This document shows positions 6,550 through 15,145 of a DNA stretch of 64,000 bases, piece by piece; the first letter of the stretch is position 1; every line of letters starts with the position of its first letter. The position numbers and the translations under genes are program-made. Source of the DNA: Halomarina rubra (GTDB taxonomy: Archaea > Halobacteriota > Halobacteria > Halobacteriales > Haloarculaceae); contig NZ_JALXFV010000001.1 of NCBI RefSeq assembly GCF_023699475.1, forward strand, positions 151,749 to 215,748, in the 5' to 3' direction. A model generated the notes under the pieces. The model was not told the origin of the DNA, did no database searches, and saw only the letters and a program-made list of their open reading frames with translations.

Positions 6550-9039
6550 TCAGGTCGCCGCCTGACTCTGCCACTCGCGAATGCGGTCGGCGCTGACGCC
6601 CTGGACCTCGCCCGCGACGGCGTCGGCCTCGGCGTCCCGGAGGTCGTCGAGGCTCTCGATGCCCGCCGCCGCCAGTTTCTCGGCGGTCTTCGAGCCGACG
6701 CCGTCGAGGTCCTCGATGTTCCGCATCGCGGTGCGCTCTCTGTACTCGGCGTAGTTGCAGATGGGACAGCCCAACTCCCACGGGTCGTCACCGTTGTGGA
6801 CGACGAGTTCGGGCAGGTCGTGTTCGTCGCAGTACTCGTCGGTCACCTCGATGTCGCCCTTCCGTGGGAGGGGCAGCGAGTACTCGCAGTCGGGGTAGCG
6901 GGTACAGCCGACCAGTCTGGACCCCGAGCGGAGGGTCTTGATGGCGAGCTCCCCGTCGTGCTCTTCGCCACAGTCCGGACAGACGCCGATGACGCGGTCC
7001 TCGGCGTCGTCGGCCTCCTCGGCCCGACAGAGCGGGCAGCCGTGGGTGTAGGTGTCCCGGCCGGCGAGCATCTTCACCTCGTGGAGGCCGTGGTCTGCAC
7101 ACTCGTCGTCGAGCACCATCGGCTCGCCGTTGCTCGGGAGGGGTAGCGTGTACTCGCAGTCGGGGTAGCCGTCACAGCCGACGAAGTACGACCCGTAGCG
7201 CGAGCGCCGGACCAACAGGTCCTCGCCGCAGTCGGGACACGGGCCGAGCAGTTTGTCGGCCTTCAGCGCCTTCCGGAGGTGGTCGCCCACCTCGTCGCGG
7301 GAGGCGTGGAGGTCCTCGAACACACGTTTGAGGATGGCGCGGGACTCGTCGGTCACCTCGTCGAGCGTCGCCTCGCCCTCGGCGATGGCGCTCATGTCCG
7401 ACTCCAGTTGCGCGGTCATCTCCTCGCTGACGACGAGGTCCGCGAACCGCTCGGCGGCCTCGACGACGCCCGTCGCCAGCTTGGTCGGGCGGGGCGGGTC
7501 GCCCTCGATGTAGCCGCGGTCGTAGAGCTTCTGGAGCGTGCCGTGGCGGGTCGCCTTCGTCCCGATGCCCATCTTCTCCATCGTCTCGATGATGCGCGAC
7601 TGGCCGCGCCGACGGGGTGGCTGGGTCTGTTTGGCGTCGAGGCGGGCCTCGGAGACGGCGAGCGTCTCGCCCTCCTCGACGGCGGGGACGTAGTTCTCGG
7701 TCGTGGAGTGGTACGGGTACACCGCGTGGTACCCCTCCTCGACGAGACGCTTGCCGTTGGCCTTCAGCAGGCAGTCGTTCGCCTCGGCGACGACCTTGAG
7801 GTGTGCCCACTTCGCGGGTTCGGCGCAGGTCGCGAAGAACCGACGGACGACGAGGTCGTAGACGTCCCACTCGTCGTCGGAGATGTCCGTCGGGAACTCG
7901 CCGGTCGGGTGGATAGGCGGGTGGTCGGTGGTCTCCTTGTCGCCGCTGGTCGGTTCGATGTCGTCGCGCTCCAGCAGCGAGGCCGCGTCGTCGCCGAAGC
8001 GGGCGTGCTCGGCGAACCGTTCGAGCAGGTCGCGCTCGTCGAGGTCGTCGGGGTAGACGGTGTTGTCCGTCCGGGGGTAGGTGATGTACCCCGACGTGTA
8101 GAGGTCCTCGGCGATGGACATGGCGCGCTGGGCGGAGTAGCCGATGGAGCCCGCGGCACGGATGTACTGCGTCGTGTTGAACGGTGCGGGTGGGTCGTCG
8201 GTTCGGGTGCGGCGGTTGACCGACTCGACGTGGGCCTCGCTCGCTCCCTGGAGACGCTCGAAGGCGCTCTCGGCGTCGGCCTCGACCCAGACGCGGTCCT
8301 GTTCGTTGTCGTCCTCGTCGTACAGGAAGTACTGCGCCTCGAACGGCTCGTCGTCCTCGTCGTGTTTGGCGAGGTTCGCGTACAGCTCCCAGTAGTCCTC
8401 GGGGTCGAACGCCTCGATCTTCCGTTCGCGGTCGACGATGAGCTTCAGCGTCGGCGACTGGACCCGACCCACCGAGATGAAGTCGTTGCCCAGCTGTTTC
8501 GCCGACAGCGAGAGGAAGCGCGTCAGCGCCGCCCCCCACATCAGGTCGATTATCTGGCGAGCCTCACCCGACGCGGCGAGGTCGAAGTCCAGTTCCTCGG
8601 GGTTCGCGAACGCCTCGGTCACCTCGCGGTCGGTGATGGAGGAGAACCGGACGCGCTTGATGGGCGCGTCGCTCTCCTCGCGGACGAGTTCGTACGCCTC
8701 CTTCCCGATGAGTTCGCCCTCGCGGTCGTAGTCGGTCGCGACGATGGCGCTGTCGGCGTCACGGGCCAGCGAGCGCAGCGCCGCGACGATGTTCTCCTGG
8801 GTCTCGGTCTTGACGACCCGCGCGTCGACCAGTTCGACGGGACGGACGTCCCGCCAGTCGTTGTACTCCGGAGGGAAGTCGACGCCGACGACGTGCCCCG
8901 ACAGCCCGATACAGCGCTTGCCGCCCCACTTGTACACCGGGACGCCGTTACGTCGGTCGACGCTCGCGCCACCCTCGCTGAGGATCTCCGCGATGCGCCG
9001 CGCCGCGTTGTCCTTCTCCGTGATGATCAGCTCCACCAC
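6550..9039 (-). CDS. topA: DNA topoisomerase I (type IA)
   Basis: 829 residues. The N-terminal TOPRIM domain has IITEKDNAARRIAE (residue ~6) and ATDYDREGELIG (~100). The catalytic Tyr321 lies in GYITYPRTDN. After the clamp domains come C-terminal four-Cys zinc ribbons (CPDCGEDLLV, CPLCRAEEADD, CPDCGEEHDGEL, CPICNYAEYRE) and a helix-hairpin-helix (EDLDGVGSKTAEKLAAAG). The enzyme relaxes negative supercoils by single-strand passage. The start is GTG 9039; an ATG at 9059 is out of frame. No reverse-gyrase helicase part is present, as expected for a mesophilic haloarchaeon. It appears to be a single-gene transcript. Confidence 0.95.
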   Translation of the reverse strand: MVELIITEKDNAARRIAEILSEGGASVDRRNGVPVYKWGGKRCIGLSGHVVGVDFPPEYNDWRDVRPVELVDARVVKTETQENIVAALRSLARDADSAIVATDYDREGELIGKEAYELVREESDAPIKRVRFSSITDREVTEAFANPEELDFDLAASGEARQIIDLMWGAALTRFLSLSAKQLGNDFISVGRVQSPTLKLIVDRERKIEAFDPEDYWELYANLAKHDEDDEPFEAQYFLYDEDDNEQDRVWVEADAESAFERLQGASEAHVESVNRRTRTDDPPAPFNTTQYIRAAGSIGYSAQRAMSIAEDLYTSGYITYPRTDNTVYPDDLDERDLLERFAEHARFGDDAASLLERDDIEPTSGDKETTDHPPIHPTGEFPTDISDDEWDVYDLVVRRFFATCAEPAKWAHLKVVAEANDCLLKANGKRLVEEGYHAVYPYHSTTENYVPAVEEGETLAVSEARLDAKQTQPPRRRGQSRIIETMEKMGIGTKATRHGTLQKLYDRGYIEGDPPRPTKLATGVVEAAERFADLVVSEEMTAQLESDMSAIAEGEATLDEVTDESRAILKRVFEDLHASRDEVGDHLRKALKADKLLGPCPDCGEDLLVRRSRYGSYFVGCDGYPDCEYTLPLPSNGEPMVLDDECADHGLHEVKMLAGRDTYTHGCPLCRAEEADDAEDRVIGVCPDCGEEHDGELAIKTLRSGSRLVGCTRYPDCEYSLPLPRKGDIEVTDEYCDEHDLPELVVHNGDDPWELGCPICNYAEYRERTAMRNIEDLDGVGSKTAEKLAAAGIESLDDLRDAEADAVAGEVQGVSADRIREWQSQAAT

Positions 9040-9272
9040 GGCCCACCTCGTTCGGTCATTGGGGTCGCTAAGCCGACCCGGTACGTAACGTTTTCGCCGT
9101 CAAAACCGCAACACAGCGCGCGTGTGCGCCGGGCGCGAGCGAGCAGGCGACGGGCGCACTCGCGTCGCGCGCTCGGGCGCGCGGGAGGTGTCGTGTGGCC
9201 GGCGACACGGTCGACCGGCGGGCGACGTCGACCGCCGGTGACGGCCATCGGGTCCGGCGCGAAACTGACAGC

Positions 9273-9282
9273 CACTTATTCG
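9273..9282 (+). promoter_or_regulatory. TATA-like element upstream of 9302
   Basis: CACTTATTCG is centred about 25-28 nt before ATG 9302, the leaderless spacing. The 9040-9272 stretch shows no gene. Confidence 0.5.
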
Positions 9283-9301
9283 TGCGGACCACACCTCCGG
9301 T

Positions 9302-9811
9302 ATGGACGACGACCTGCTGGGCGGGCTTCACCTGTTGGTGCTCCAGTTGCTGGCACTGGACGCGGTGGTCCACTTCGAGGTCATCTGGCCGCGCCTCGTC
9401 GCGGTGATGCAGTCGGGAACGTACCCACGCGTGGCGACCACCCTGATGTTGCTGGCGGTTCTCGCCGTCGTGGCGGGAGTCGTCGCGTTCCGCCTCGACC
9501 TCGTCTCCCGTCGGACGCTCTACCTCGCCGGCGTCGCGCTCGTCCTGGGCCAGTTGTTCGCGTGGTTCGTCTACCACAACGTCCAGACGGCCAACTTCGG
9601 CCACAGCCACGGGACGGGACCGTTCGCGTTCGTCACGAGCACCTGGGAACACCTCACCGACCTCGACGAGGACCCACTGGAGACCGTCTCGAAGGTCGCC
9701 GAGGTCATCGCGCTCGGACTGCTGCTCGTGTTGCTCCGCGTCGACCCACGGGCGCGCTCCGGCGAGCGGAGCCGCGCACTCGGCGACCACGAGACCGACG
9801 TGGACGCCTGA
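9302..9811 (+). CDS. Haloarchaeal membrane protein of unknown function
   Basis: 169 residues with about four hydrophobic segments (about 6-24, 44-66, 75-96 and 133-150). Between the third and fourth is an external or internal loop rich in His (VYHNVQTANFGHSHGTGP), a possible metal site. I do not recognise a named family. The C-terminal tail is charged and acidic (ERSRALGDHETDVDA), as in many haloarchaeal membrane proteins. It is convergent with the subtilase gene and divergent from topA, and has its own promoter. Confidence 0.7.
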   Translation: MDDDLLGGLHLLVLQLLALDAVVHFEVIWPRLVAVMQSGTYPRVATTLMLLAVLAVVAGVVAFRLDLVSRRTLYLAGVALVLGQLFAWFVYHNVQTANFGHSHGTGPFAFVTSTWEHLTDLDEDPLETVSKVAEVIALGLLLVLLRVDPRARSGERSRALGDHETDVDA

Positions 9812-9867
9812 ACGAGTCCCACTTCTATCGCCCGTTCGACGCCACTGTCGGTCCCCTCCAGCGACGG

Positions 9868-11448
9868 TCAGCCGCGGGCCACGACGGCCACCGCGCCCGC
9901 TTTCCTCGTCTCGGCGTCCGCCTCCGCGGGCGTCGTCTCCGTGTCGTCGCTCGTCTCGTCGGCGTCGTCACCGGTGGCTGCGAGGATGCCGGCCGCCGAC
10001 ACCACGCCATGGCCCGACCCGTCGTCGATGCCGTCGACGCCGAGGTCGACGGCGGTGTCGTAGAGGTGCTGGCGGACCTCGGTGGCGTTCATCTCGGGGT
10101 TGGCGTCGACGGTGAGCGCCGCGACCCCGGCGACGTAGGGGGCGGCGAAGGAGGTGCCGCCGTCGATGGACGCTCCGGAGAGTGCGACGCCGTCGGGGGC
10201 GACGAGGTCGACGTTCGTCCGGGCGCTGAACGGCCGGAGCGTTCCGTTGTCGACCGCACCGACGGTGACGACGCCAGCGGCGCTCGCGGGTGCGGTCGTG
10301 CCGCCCGTCGAGCGGTTCGACAGGTCGTGACTGGTGAACAGTTCGACGCGGTGTGGCTCGCTGACGTTCTTCGCGTGGATGCCGACGTAGTACCGCCCCT
10401 CGGCGACCGTCGTCGAGAGGTGTTCGAACGGTTGGCCCTCGTGGCCCGTCGCCTTCGCGACGGCGTAGTCGCCGCCCGGGTAGTCGCGGTAGAGGTAGAC
10501 GTCGAAGTCGTCCGCCGTCGTCGGCCAGCCGTCCCAGCGCACCGAGACGTCGACGGCCCCCGAGAACGACTCCCCGTCGTTGAGGTAGTTGCGGTCGTCG
10601 GTGTCGGTGAAGTTCACGAAGCTCCCGTCGGTGTAGTTGCCCGCCCAGTACCGGTTGGCGTGGTTGCCCGCGCTCGTGACGAACACGACGTCCTCGGAGA
10701 CGTTGGCGACGATGCGCCCGAGCGTCCCGGTGCCGTCGCCAGGCTGGGCGTAGTAGCTCCCGGAGTCGACGACGACGTCCGCGCGGCCCTCGACGAGCCA
10801 GTCGACCGCCTCGCGGTACTCCTCGGGCGAGGTGGTCGGTCCGACCGCCGCGAGTCTGAGGTCGGCGTCCGGTGCCGTATCGGCGACGACGCTGGCGACG
10901 GCGGTGCCGTGTTCCCAGTCGCCGCCGGCGTCGAACGCGCGGTAGGTCGTGTCGGTCCTCGCGACGGCCGGGTGGCTCATCCGGAAGTCGCTGTCGATGA
11001 TGCCGACGGTGACGTTCTCGCCGGTGACGTTCGCCGCGTGGAGTTCGTCGGCTCCGACGACGCTCACACCCGGTGAGACCGTGTCGGTGCGGTCGAGGGC
11101 TGCCCCGGTGATGCTGACGGAGGTGATGCGCGGGTTCCGTGAGAGCTGACGGATCTCGGTGTACGACACCGACCCCTCGACGATGCGGTCACCCGCCCGC
11201 GTGTACGTCCGCTCGACGTCGATTCTGGCGGTGTCGGGGACGCTCGCGGTTCCTTTCAGCCTGAGGATGACGGCGGCCGGCTGGTCGACGGTCGGGGGTT
11301 CCTGTCGCTGTTCGTCGAGACCGACGCGGAGGCTGTCGACGGGGTCGACGTTCACCGCGCGGTCGTCGGCCGTGGCCGGGAAGTCCGTGACTGGCGCGAG
11401 CACCAGCGCACAGACCAACGCGACGACGACCACGCGACGGGAACTCAT
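9868..11448 (-). CDS. Secreted subtilisin-like serine protease (S8)
   Basis: 526 residues. An N-terminal hydrophobic signal (RRVVVVALVCALVLAPVTD) is followed by an inhibitor-like propeptide region (to about 130). The catalytic triad is visible as Asp in VGIIDSDFRMSHP, His in GGDWEHGTAVASV and Ser in GGTSFAAPYVAGVAALT, with the oxyanion Asn in VTSAGNHAN. A beta-rich insert lies between the Asn and Ser blocks (about 290-400) and resembles a pre-peptidase C-terminal domain in character (YYVGIHAKNVSEPHRVELF). It probably acts outside the cell. The final 40 residues are Thr/Asp/Glu-rich with a hydrophobic end (KAGAVAVVARG), which may not be a full anchor. The ArsR-like membrane regulator is 9 bp upstream on the same strand. 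Confidence 0.9.
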   Translation of the reverse strand: MSSRRVVVVALVCALVLAPVTDFPATADDRAVNVDPVDSLRVGLDEQRQEPPTVDQPAAVILRLKGTASVPDTARIDVERTYTRAGDRIVEGSVSYTEIRQLSRNPRITSVSITGAALDRTDTVSPGVSVVGADELHAANVTGENVTVGIIDSDFRMSHPAVARTDTTYRAFDAGGDWEHGTAVASVVADTAPDADLRLAAVGPTTSPEEYREAVDWLVEGRADVVVDSGSYYAQPGDGTGTLGRIVANVSEDVVFVTSAGNHANRYWAGNYTDGSFVNFTDTDDRNYLNDGESFSGAVDVSVRWDGWPTTADDFDVYLYRDYPGGDYAVAKATGHEGQPFEHLSTTVAEGRYYVGIHAKNVSEPHRVELFTSHDLSNRSTGGTTAPASAAGVVTVGAVDNGTLRPFSARTNVDLVAPDGVALSGASIDGGTSFAAPYVAGVAALTVDANPEMNATEVRQHLYDTAVDLGVDGIDDGSGHGVVSAAGILAATGDDADETSDDTETTPAEADAETRKAGAVAVVARG

Positions 11449-11457
11449 CGGGGAGGC

Positions 11458-12066
11458 TCAGACGGTCGGGCCACTCACCCGTTGCCAGCGTCGATACGCG
11501 AGTGCGAGTCCCAGCACCAACAGCCCCCCGGCGAAGAACACCAGTCCAGGCGGGACGACCAGCGGACCGCTCGCCCCACCGGCGGCACCGTCGGCCATCC
11601 GGGGGAACACCTCCGACTGGACGGCGTCGGTGACGACCAACTGCTGGACGACGTAGCTCACCAGTCCGAGGACGCCCACGGCGGCCATCAGCCCCTTCAG
11701 CGAGTCGAGGAAGCTCGTCTTGCGCTCCTCGTTGCCGACGAACACGACGAGCGGCTCCTCGCTCGGGGCGTAGACGTTCATCTCTCGGCCCTTCTGGGAG
11801 TAGCGGGTGTCCGCGACGCGGACGAGGCCGGCCTCCTGGAGGTTGGTGAGGTGGTGGCGGGCGTTCTGCAACGAGGTGTCGACGCGGCCGGCAACCTCCG
11901 AAGCCGTCGCGGGGTCCTCGTGCAGGGACGTCAAGATCGCACGGGCCGTATCCGAAGAGAGCGAAGAGAGCAGTTCCCCGGTGTCCTCGCCGTCGAGCCA
12001 GAACGTCCGGAGGTCACCCTCCTGCTCAGAGCTGGCATCCGTGCTAGTAGGCAACAGCCCTGACAT
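11458..12066 (-). CDS. ArsR-like winged-helix regulator with two membrane segments
   Basis: 202 residues. The N-terminal winged helix (about 27-115) shows LSSDTARAILTSLHEDPATA, VAGRVDTSLQNARHHLTNLQ and EAGLVRVADTRYS. Two transmembrane helices follow (SLKGLMAAVGVLGLVSYVV, and VVPPGLVFFAGGLLVLGLAL). It would be a membrane-anchored DNA-binding regulator. It ends 9 bp before the subtilase gene and is probably co-transcribed with it, so it may control or sense the protease. ATG 12066 is chosen; an in-frame TTG at 12093 would add nine residues. Two TATA boxes lie upstream. Confidence 0.8.
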   Translation of the reverse strand: MSGLLPTSTDASSEQEGDLRTFWLDGEDTGELLSSLSSDTARAILTSLHEDPATASEVAGRVDTSLQNARHHLTNLQEAGLVRVADTRYSQKGREMNVYAPSEEPLVVFVGNEERKTSFLDSLKGLMAAVGVLGLVSYVVQQLVVTDAVQSEVFPRMADGAAGGASGPLVVPPGLVFFAGGLLVLGLALAYRRWQRVSGPTV

Positions 12067-12145
12067 TGTTCGTGATAAACCCTCATCATACAAATATCTG
12101 CGGTCCAGCGTCCGACGGAACGCCGAGTACGTCCAACAGTTGAAC

Positions 12146-12169
12146 TTATATTTTGAGGAGTTATATTTT
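12146..12169 (-). promoter_or_regulatory. Duplicated TATA boxes in an AT-rich island
   Basis: TTATATTTT occurs at 12146-12154 and again at 12161-12169; on the minus strand both read AAAATATAA, facing the ArsR-like gene. They would give starts near 12122 and 12137, leaving a leader of about 55-70 nt before ATG 12066, unusual in a window of mostly leaderless genes. Confidence 0.55.
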
Positions 12170-12195
12170 TAGAAGTAGTTGCTGAAAAGTGCAGT

Positions 12196-12208
12196 ACAGC
12201 TTAGCTGT
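12196..12208 (-). terminator. Palindrome centred on the gatB stop codon
   Basis: ACAGCT-A-AGCTGT on the minus strand is a perfect 6-bp inverted repeat with the TAA stop in the middle. It is followed on the minus strand by a short T tract (CTTTTC) and AT-rich DNA, as expected for an archaeal terminator. Confidence 0.45.
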
Positions 12209-13682
12209 CTAACTTCTCGCGGAGTAGTTCGTTCACCGCGCCCGGTTCGGCGCTTCCTCCGGTCGACTGCATCACCTGCCCGACTAGGAAGTTGAGCGCT
12301 CCCCCTTCCCCGTCGTGGTAGTCCTCGACGGCGTCCGGGTTGTCGGCGATCGCCTCCTCGACGGCCTCCTCGACGGCGTCGCCCGAGGTCTTCCCGAGGC
12401 CCTCCGCTTCGACGACGGCGTCGGGGTCCGAACCGTCGTCGAGCATCGCGCGCAGGACGACCTCCTCGGCGTTCTTGACGGTGATGTCGTCGCTATCGAC
12501 GAGTTCGAGCAGGCGGACGAACGCCGCGCGGTCGACGCTGCCGACGCTCCGGTCTCGGTAGTTCAACTCGCCGAGCAGGCGGTCGACGACCCACGACGCC
12601 GCGAACCCGGCGTCGAACTCGTCGGTGAGCGCCTCGTAGAAGTCCGCGACCTGCTTGGTGGAGGTGAGCTTCGACGCCTCCTCCGCCGAGAGGTCGTACT
12701 CCTCGCGGAACCGCTCGCGTCGGGCGTCGGGGAGTTCGGGGATGGCGATCTCCTCTTTCCACCCCGAGACGCGCATCGGCGGGAGGTCCGCCTCGGCGAA
12801 GTAGCGGTAGTCCTTCTCCTCTTCCTTCGAGCGCATCGAGACGGTGATTCCCCGGGACTCGTCCCAGTGGCGCGTCTCCTGTTCGACCGCGCGCCCGCGA
12901 CGGACGGCGTTCTTCTGGCGCGTCTCCTCGTAGCTCAGCGCCTTGGCCGCGCCCTTGTGACTGGAGATGTTCTTCACCTCCGTCCGGTTGGCGTCGGCGA
13001 GCACGTCCGTCGGGATGGTGCCGTCCTCCGCGACCTCTTCGGCGTCCACGACCGAGAGGTTCGCGTCGATTCGCAGCGAGCCGTCGCGTTCGGCGTCGAA
13101 CACGCCGAGGTACTCCAGCACCTCTTCGAGTTTCTCGAGGAACGCGCGGACCTCCGTCGGCGACCGGAAGTCCGGGTCGGTGACGATCTCCATCAGTGGC
13201 ATCCCGGCGCGGTTGTAGTCGACCATCGTGTACTCCGCGCGGTCGATGGCTCCGCCCTCGTGTTTCAGGCTGCCGGGGTCCTCTTCGAGGTGGGCGCGCT
13301 CGATGCCGATGGTTCGGCGCTCGTCGGCGACGGCGACCTCCAGACTGCCGTCCTGACAGATGGGTTCGTCGTACTGCGTGACCTGGAAGTTCTTCGGCAG
13401 GTCGGGGTAGTAGTAGTTCTTCCGGTGGAAGCGGGTCTCCTCGGGGATGTCGGCGTCGAGCGCCTTTCCGACCTTCACCGCGGCCTCGACGGCGGCCTCG
13501 TTGACCACCGGGAGCGCCCCCGGCAGACCGAGACAGGTCGGACAGGTGTGGGTGTTTGGCTCCGAGTCGGCGGTGTCGGTCGAACAGCCACAGAACAGTT
13601 TGGTGGCCGTCTCCAGTTGGACGTGGACCTCCAGTCCGATGACGACGGCGAGGTCCCGCGCCTGGGTCGTCTGCGCGGTCAT
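12201..13682 (-). CDS. gatB: Asp/Glu-tRNA amidotransferase subunit B
   Basis: 493 residues. The cradle domain begins IGLEVHVQLETATKLFCGC, with the zinc-site pair THTCPTC, then GLPGALPVVN and YYYPDLPKNFQVTQYDEPI; the C-terminal YqeY-like helical domain ends in FLVGQVMQSTGG. GatB binds the mischarged Asp-tRNA-Asn or Glu-tRNA-Gln and activates it for amidation in the GatCAB complex. gatA and gatC are not in the window. ATG 13682 has a TATA-like element 32 nt upstream and gives the usual length; a longer reading to 13811 is unsupported. Confidence 0.95.
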   Translation of the reverse strand: MTAQTTQARDLAVVIGLEVHVQLETATKLFCGCSTDTADSEPNTHTCPTCLGLPGALPVVNEAAVEAAVKVGKALDADIPEETRFHRKNYYYPDLPKNFQVTQYDEPICQDGSLEVAVADERRTIGIERAHLEEDPGSLKHEGGAIDRAEYTMVDYNRAGMPLMEIVTDPDFRSPTEVRAFLEKLEEVLEYLGVFDAERDGSLRIDANLSVVDAEEVAEDGTIPTDVLADANRTEVKNISSHKGAAKALSYEETRQKNAVRRGRAVEQETRHWDESRGITVSMRSKEEEKDYRYFAEADLPPMRVSGWKEEIAIPELPDARRERFREEYDLSAEEASKLTSTKQVADFYEALTDEFDAGFAASWVVDRLLGELNYRDRSVGSVDRAAFVRLLELVDSDDITVKNAEEVVLRAMLDDGSDPDAVVEAEGLGKTSGDAVEEAVEEAIADNPDAVEDYHDGEGGALNFLVGQVMQSTGGSAEPGAVNELLREKLDS

Positions 13683-13710
13683 TGATTGGTCGTGGTTTTC
13701 GGCGGGTGGG

Positions 13711-13720
13711 GTAAAACGTG
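13711..13720 (-). promoter_or_regulatory. TATA-like element of gatB
   Basis: The minus strand reads CACGTTTTAC, centred about 32 nt before ATG 13682. Confidence 0.45.
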
Positions 13721-13915
13721 TCGGGACTAGGATGGTGCGATGGTAGTATCGGAGCCGCTGAAGTCGAGTCTGTGACCTCCGAAGCCCTCGGGCGCTCGAC
13801 TCGGGGGCCACACACTGCGCTCCTCGCTCGCTTCGGTGCTTGTGGTGTCCGCCATCGTAGAGCTCCCTCGCCCTTCGATTCCGCCAGGAACCGCACCGCG
13901 CCTACCTGTCCCGTC

Positions 13916-13937
13916 GGCCGCGCCTGAACGCGCGGCC
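13916..13937. repeat. Perfect 8-bp inverted repeat
   Basis: GGCCGCGC, six-base loop CTGAAC, GCGCGGCC. It lies in the middle of the gene-free stretch between gatB and the hydrolase. Confidence 0.5.
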
Positions 13938-14089
13938 AGCCGTCCGTGCTGTGGCCGGAAGCGCGTGGCTGAACACCGTGAAGCCCGCGCGACTCGGGGA
14001 AGGGCAGGGCAGCCTCGGAGGACTGAAAGGGCGAGTGCTCCCATCGAGGGCTTTCGAGATGTCGCCCTCGACTCTGGAGTCGACTGCTT

Positions 14090-15007
14090 TCAGCCCAGAA
14101 ACTCGACCAACCGCTCCGACACCGCCTCGGCGCGTTCGTGTTGGAGCCAGTGGGACGCACCGTCGAACCGCTCCAGTGACCCGTCCGCACAGAACTGGAG
14201 GCTCCGCTCGGCGTTCTCCTCGACGAGCGCCACGTCGTCGGTGCCCCACAACACGAGCGTCTCGGGTTCGATACGCGTGTCCCGGGAGAACAGCCCGCTC
14301 CCGACACCGTTGGCGCGATACCAGTTGACCATCCCCGTCAGCGCGCCCTCGCGACTCCACGCCGTCCGGTACCGTCGCAGGTCGTCGTCGGAGAACGTCC
14401 CCGGACGGGCGCTCTCGGTGAGCATCCGGGTCAACAGTCGGTAGTCCCGCGCGCCCATCGCCGCCTCCGGGAGTCGCGGCACCTGGAAGAACCCGGCGTA
14501 CCACGAACGGAACACCTGCTCCCAGTTCGAGCGCAGCGTCTCGCCGAACGCCGCTGGGTGGGGGACGTTGAGGATTCCCAGCCGCTCGACGCGCTCGGGG
14601 TGCTCCTGGGCGAGCACCCACGCAACCATCGCCCCCCAGTCGTGCCCGACGACGGCCGCCGACTCGTGGTCCAGCGCGTCGAGCAGTCCCGTCACGTCGT
14701 CGGCGAGTCGTTCGACGTGGTAGGCGTCGCGTCCCTCGGGTTTCTCCGAGAGGTTGTAGCCGCGCTGGTCCGGCACGAGCACGCGGTGGCCGGCGTCGGC
14801 GAGCGCGTCCAGTTGGCGGTGCCAGCCGTACCAGAACTCGGGGAAGCCGTGGAGGAGCACGACGGGCGGCCCGTCCGCCGGTCCGCGGTCACTCTCGCTC
14901 TCCGGTCCCGCCTCGCTCCGCTCGTCGGGACCGGCGGTCCGGACGTGCAGTCGGACGTCGCCCACGCGGACGTACTCGGAGTCGCCGGGGACCGTCTCCG
15001 TGCGCAT
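14090..15007 (-). CDS. Alpha/beta hydrolase, epoxide-hydrolase-like
   Basis: 305 residues. HGFPEFWYGW contributes the oxyanion hole, the nucleophile elbow is GHDWGAMVAW with Asp as nucleophile, and the catalytic His is in FDGASHWLQHE; a charge-relay Asp is plausible in LVLWGTDDVALVEE. An Asp nucleophile and the HGFPEFWY motif are hallmarks of soluble epoxide hydrolases and haloalkane dehalogenases, and the WY cap residues favour epoxide hydrolase. The natural substrate is unknown. ATG 15007 is preferred to the GTG at 15013. It is monocistronic and divergent from the smc operon. Confidence 0.85.
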   Translation of the reverse strand: MRTETVPGDSEYVRVGDVRLHVRTAGPDERSEAGPESESDRGPADGPPVVLLHGFPEFWYGWHRQLDALADAGHRVLVPDQRGYNLSEKPEGRDAYHVERLADDVTGLLDALDHESAAVVGHDWGAMVAWVLAQEHPERVERLGILNVPHPAAFGETLRSNWEQVFRSWYAGFFQVPRLPEAAMGARDYRLLTRMLTESARPGTFSDDDLRRYRTAWSREGALTGMVNWYRANGVGSGLFSRDTRIEPETLVLWGTDDVALVEENAERSLQFCADGSLERFDGASHWLQHERAEAVSERLVEFLG

Positions 15008-15113
15008 GGTCACGGATACGGGGTCGTCCCCGGAAGCGCTGTCGCAACCGGCAGCGAGCGGTCGACCCCCACCGAGACGTGAGTGACACGAGACGGTGTT
15101 ATTGTCTGACGCA

Positions 15114-15123
15114 GGTTTATACG
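15114..15123 (+). promoter_or_regulatory. TATA box of the smc operon
   Basis: GGTTTATACG is centred 28 nt before ATG 15146, a good archaeal TATA box with leaderless spacing. Confidence 0.6.
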
Positions 15124-15145
15124 TCTGGGACAGCCGACACTAGAC

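Larger units (their letters stand above)
13683..14089. other. 407-bp gene-free, apparently structured stretch; possible noncoding RNA or dispersed repeat
   Basis: No reading frame here looks like a protein: the frames are rich in Arg, Ser and Pro with no domain. It holds the gatB promoter (13711-13720), a perfect 8-bp stem GGCCGCGC/GCGCGGCC at 13916-13937, and a further plausible stem (AGCC-CGTGC with GCGCG-GGCT, about 13938-13980). I recall similar sequence recurring in other haloarchaeal genomes, where it is often annotated as short hypothetical proteins, but cannot check this. No tRNA, RNase P or SRP signature was found. Confidence 0.3.

Noticed and set aside
7279..11076. 1265-codon open frame on the plus strand
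   Set aside because: It lies antisense to topA and the subtilase gene, both of which have clear domains; this frame has none.
13727..14044. 105-codon open frame in the gap after gatB
   Set aside because: The text is Arg/Pro/Ser-rich with no fold and no promoter, and the region is better read as noncoding.
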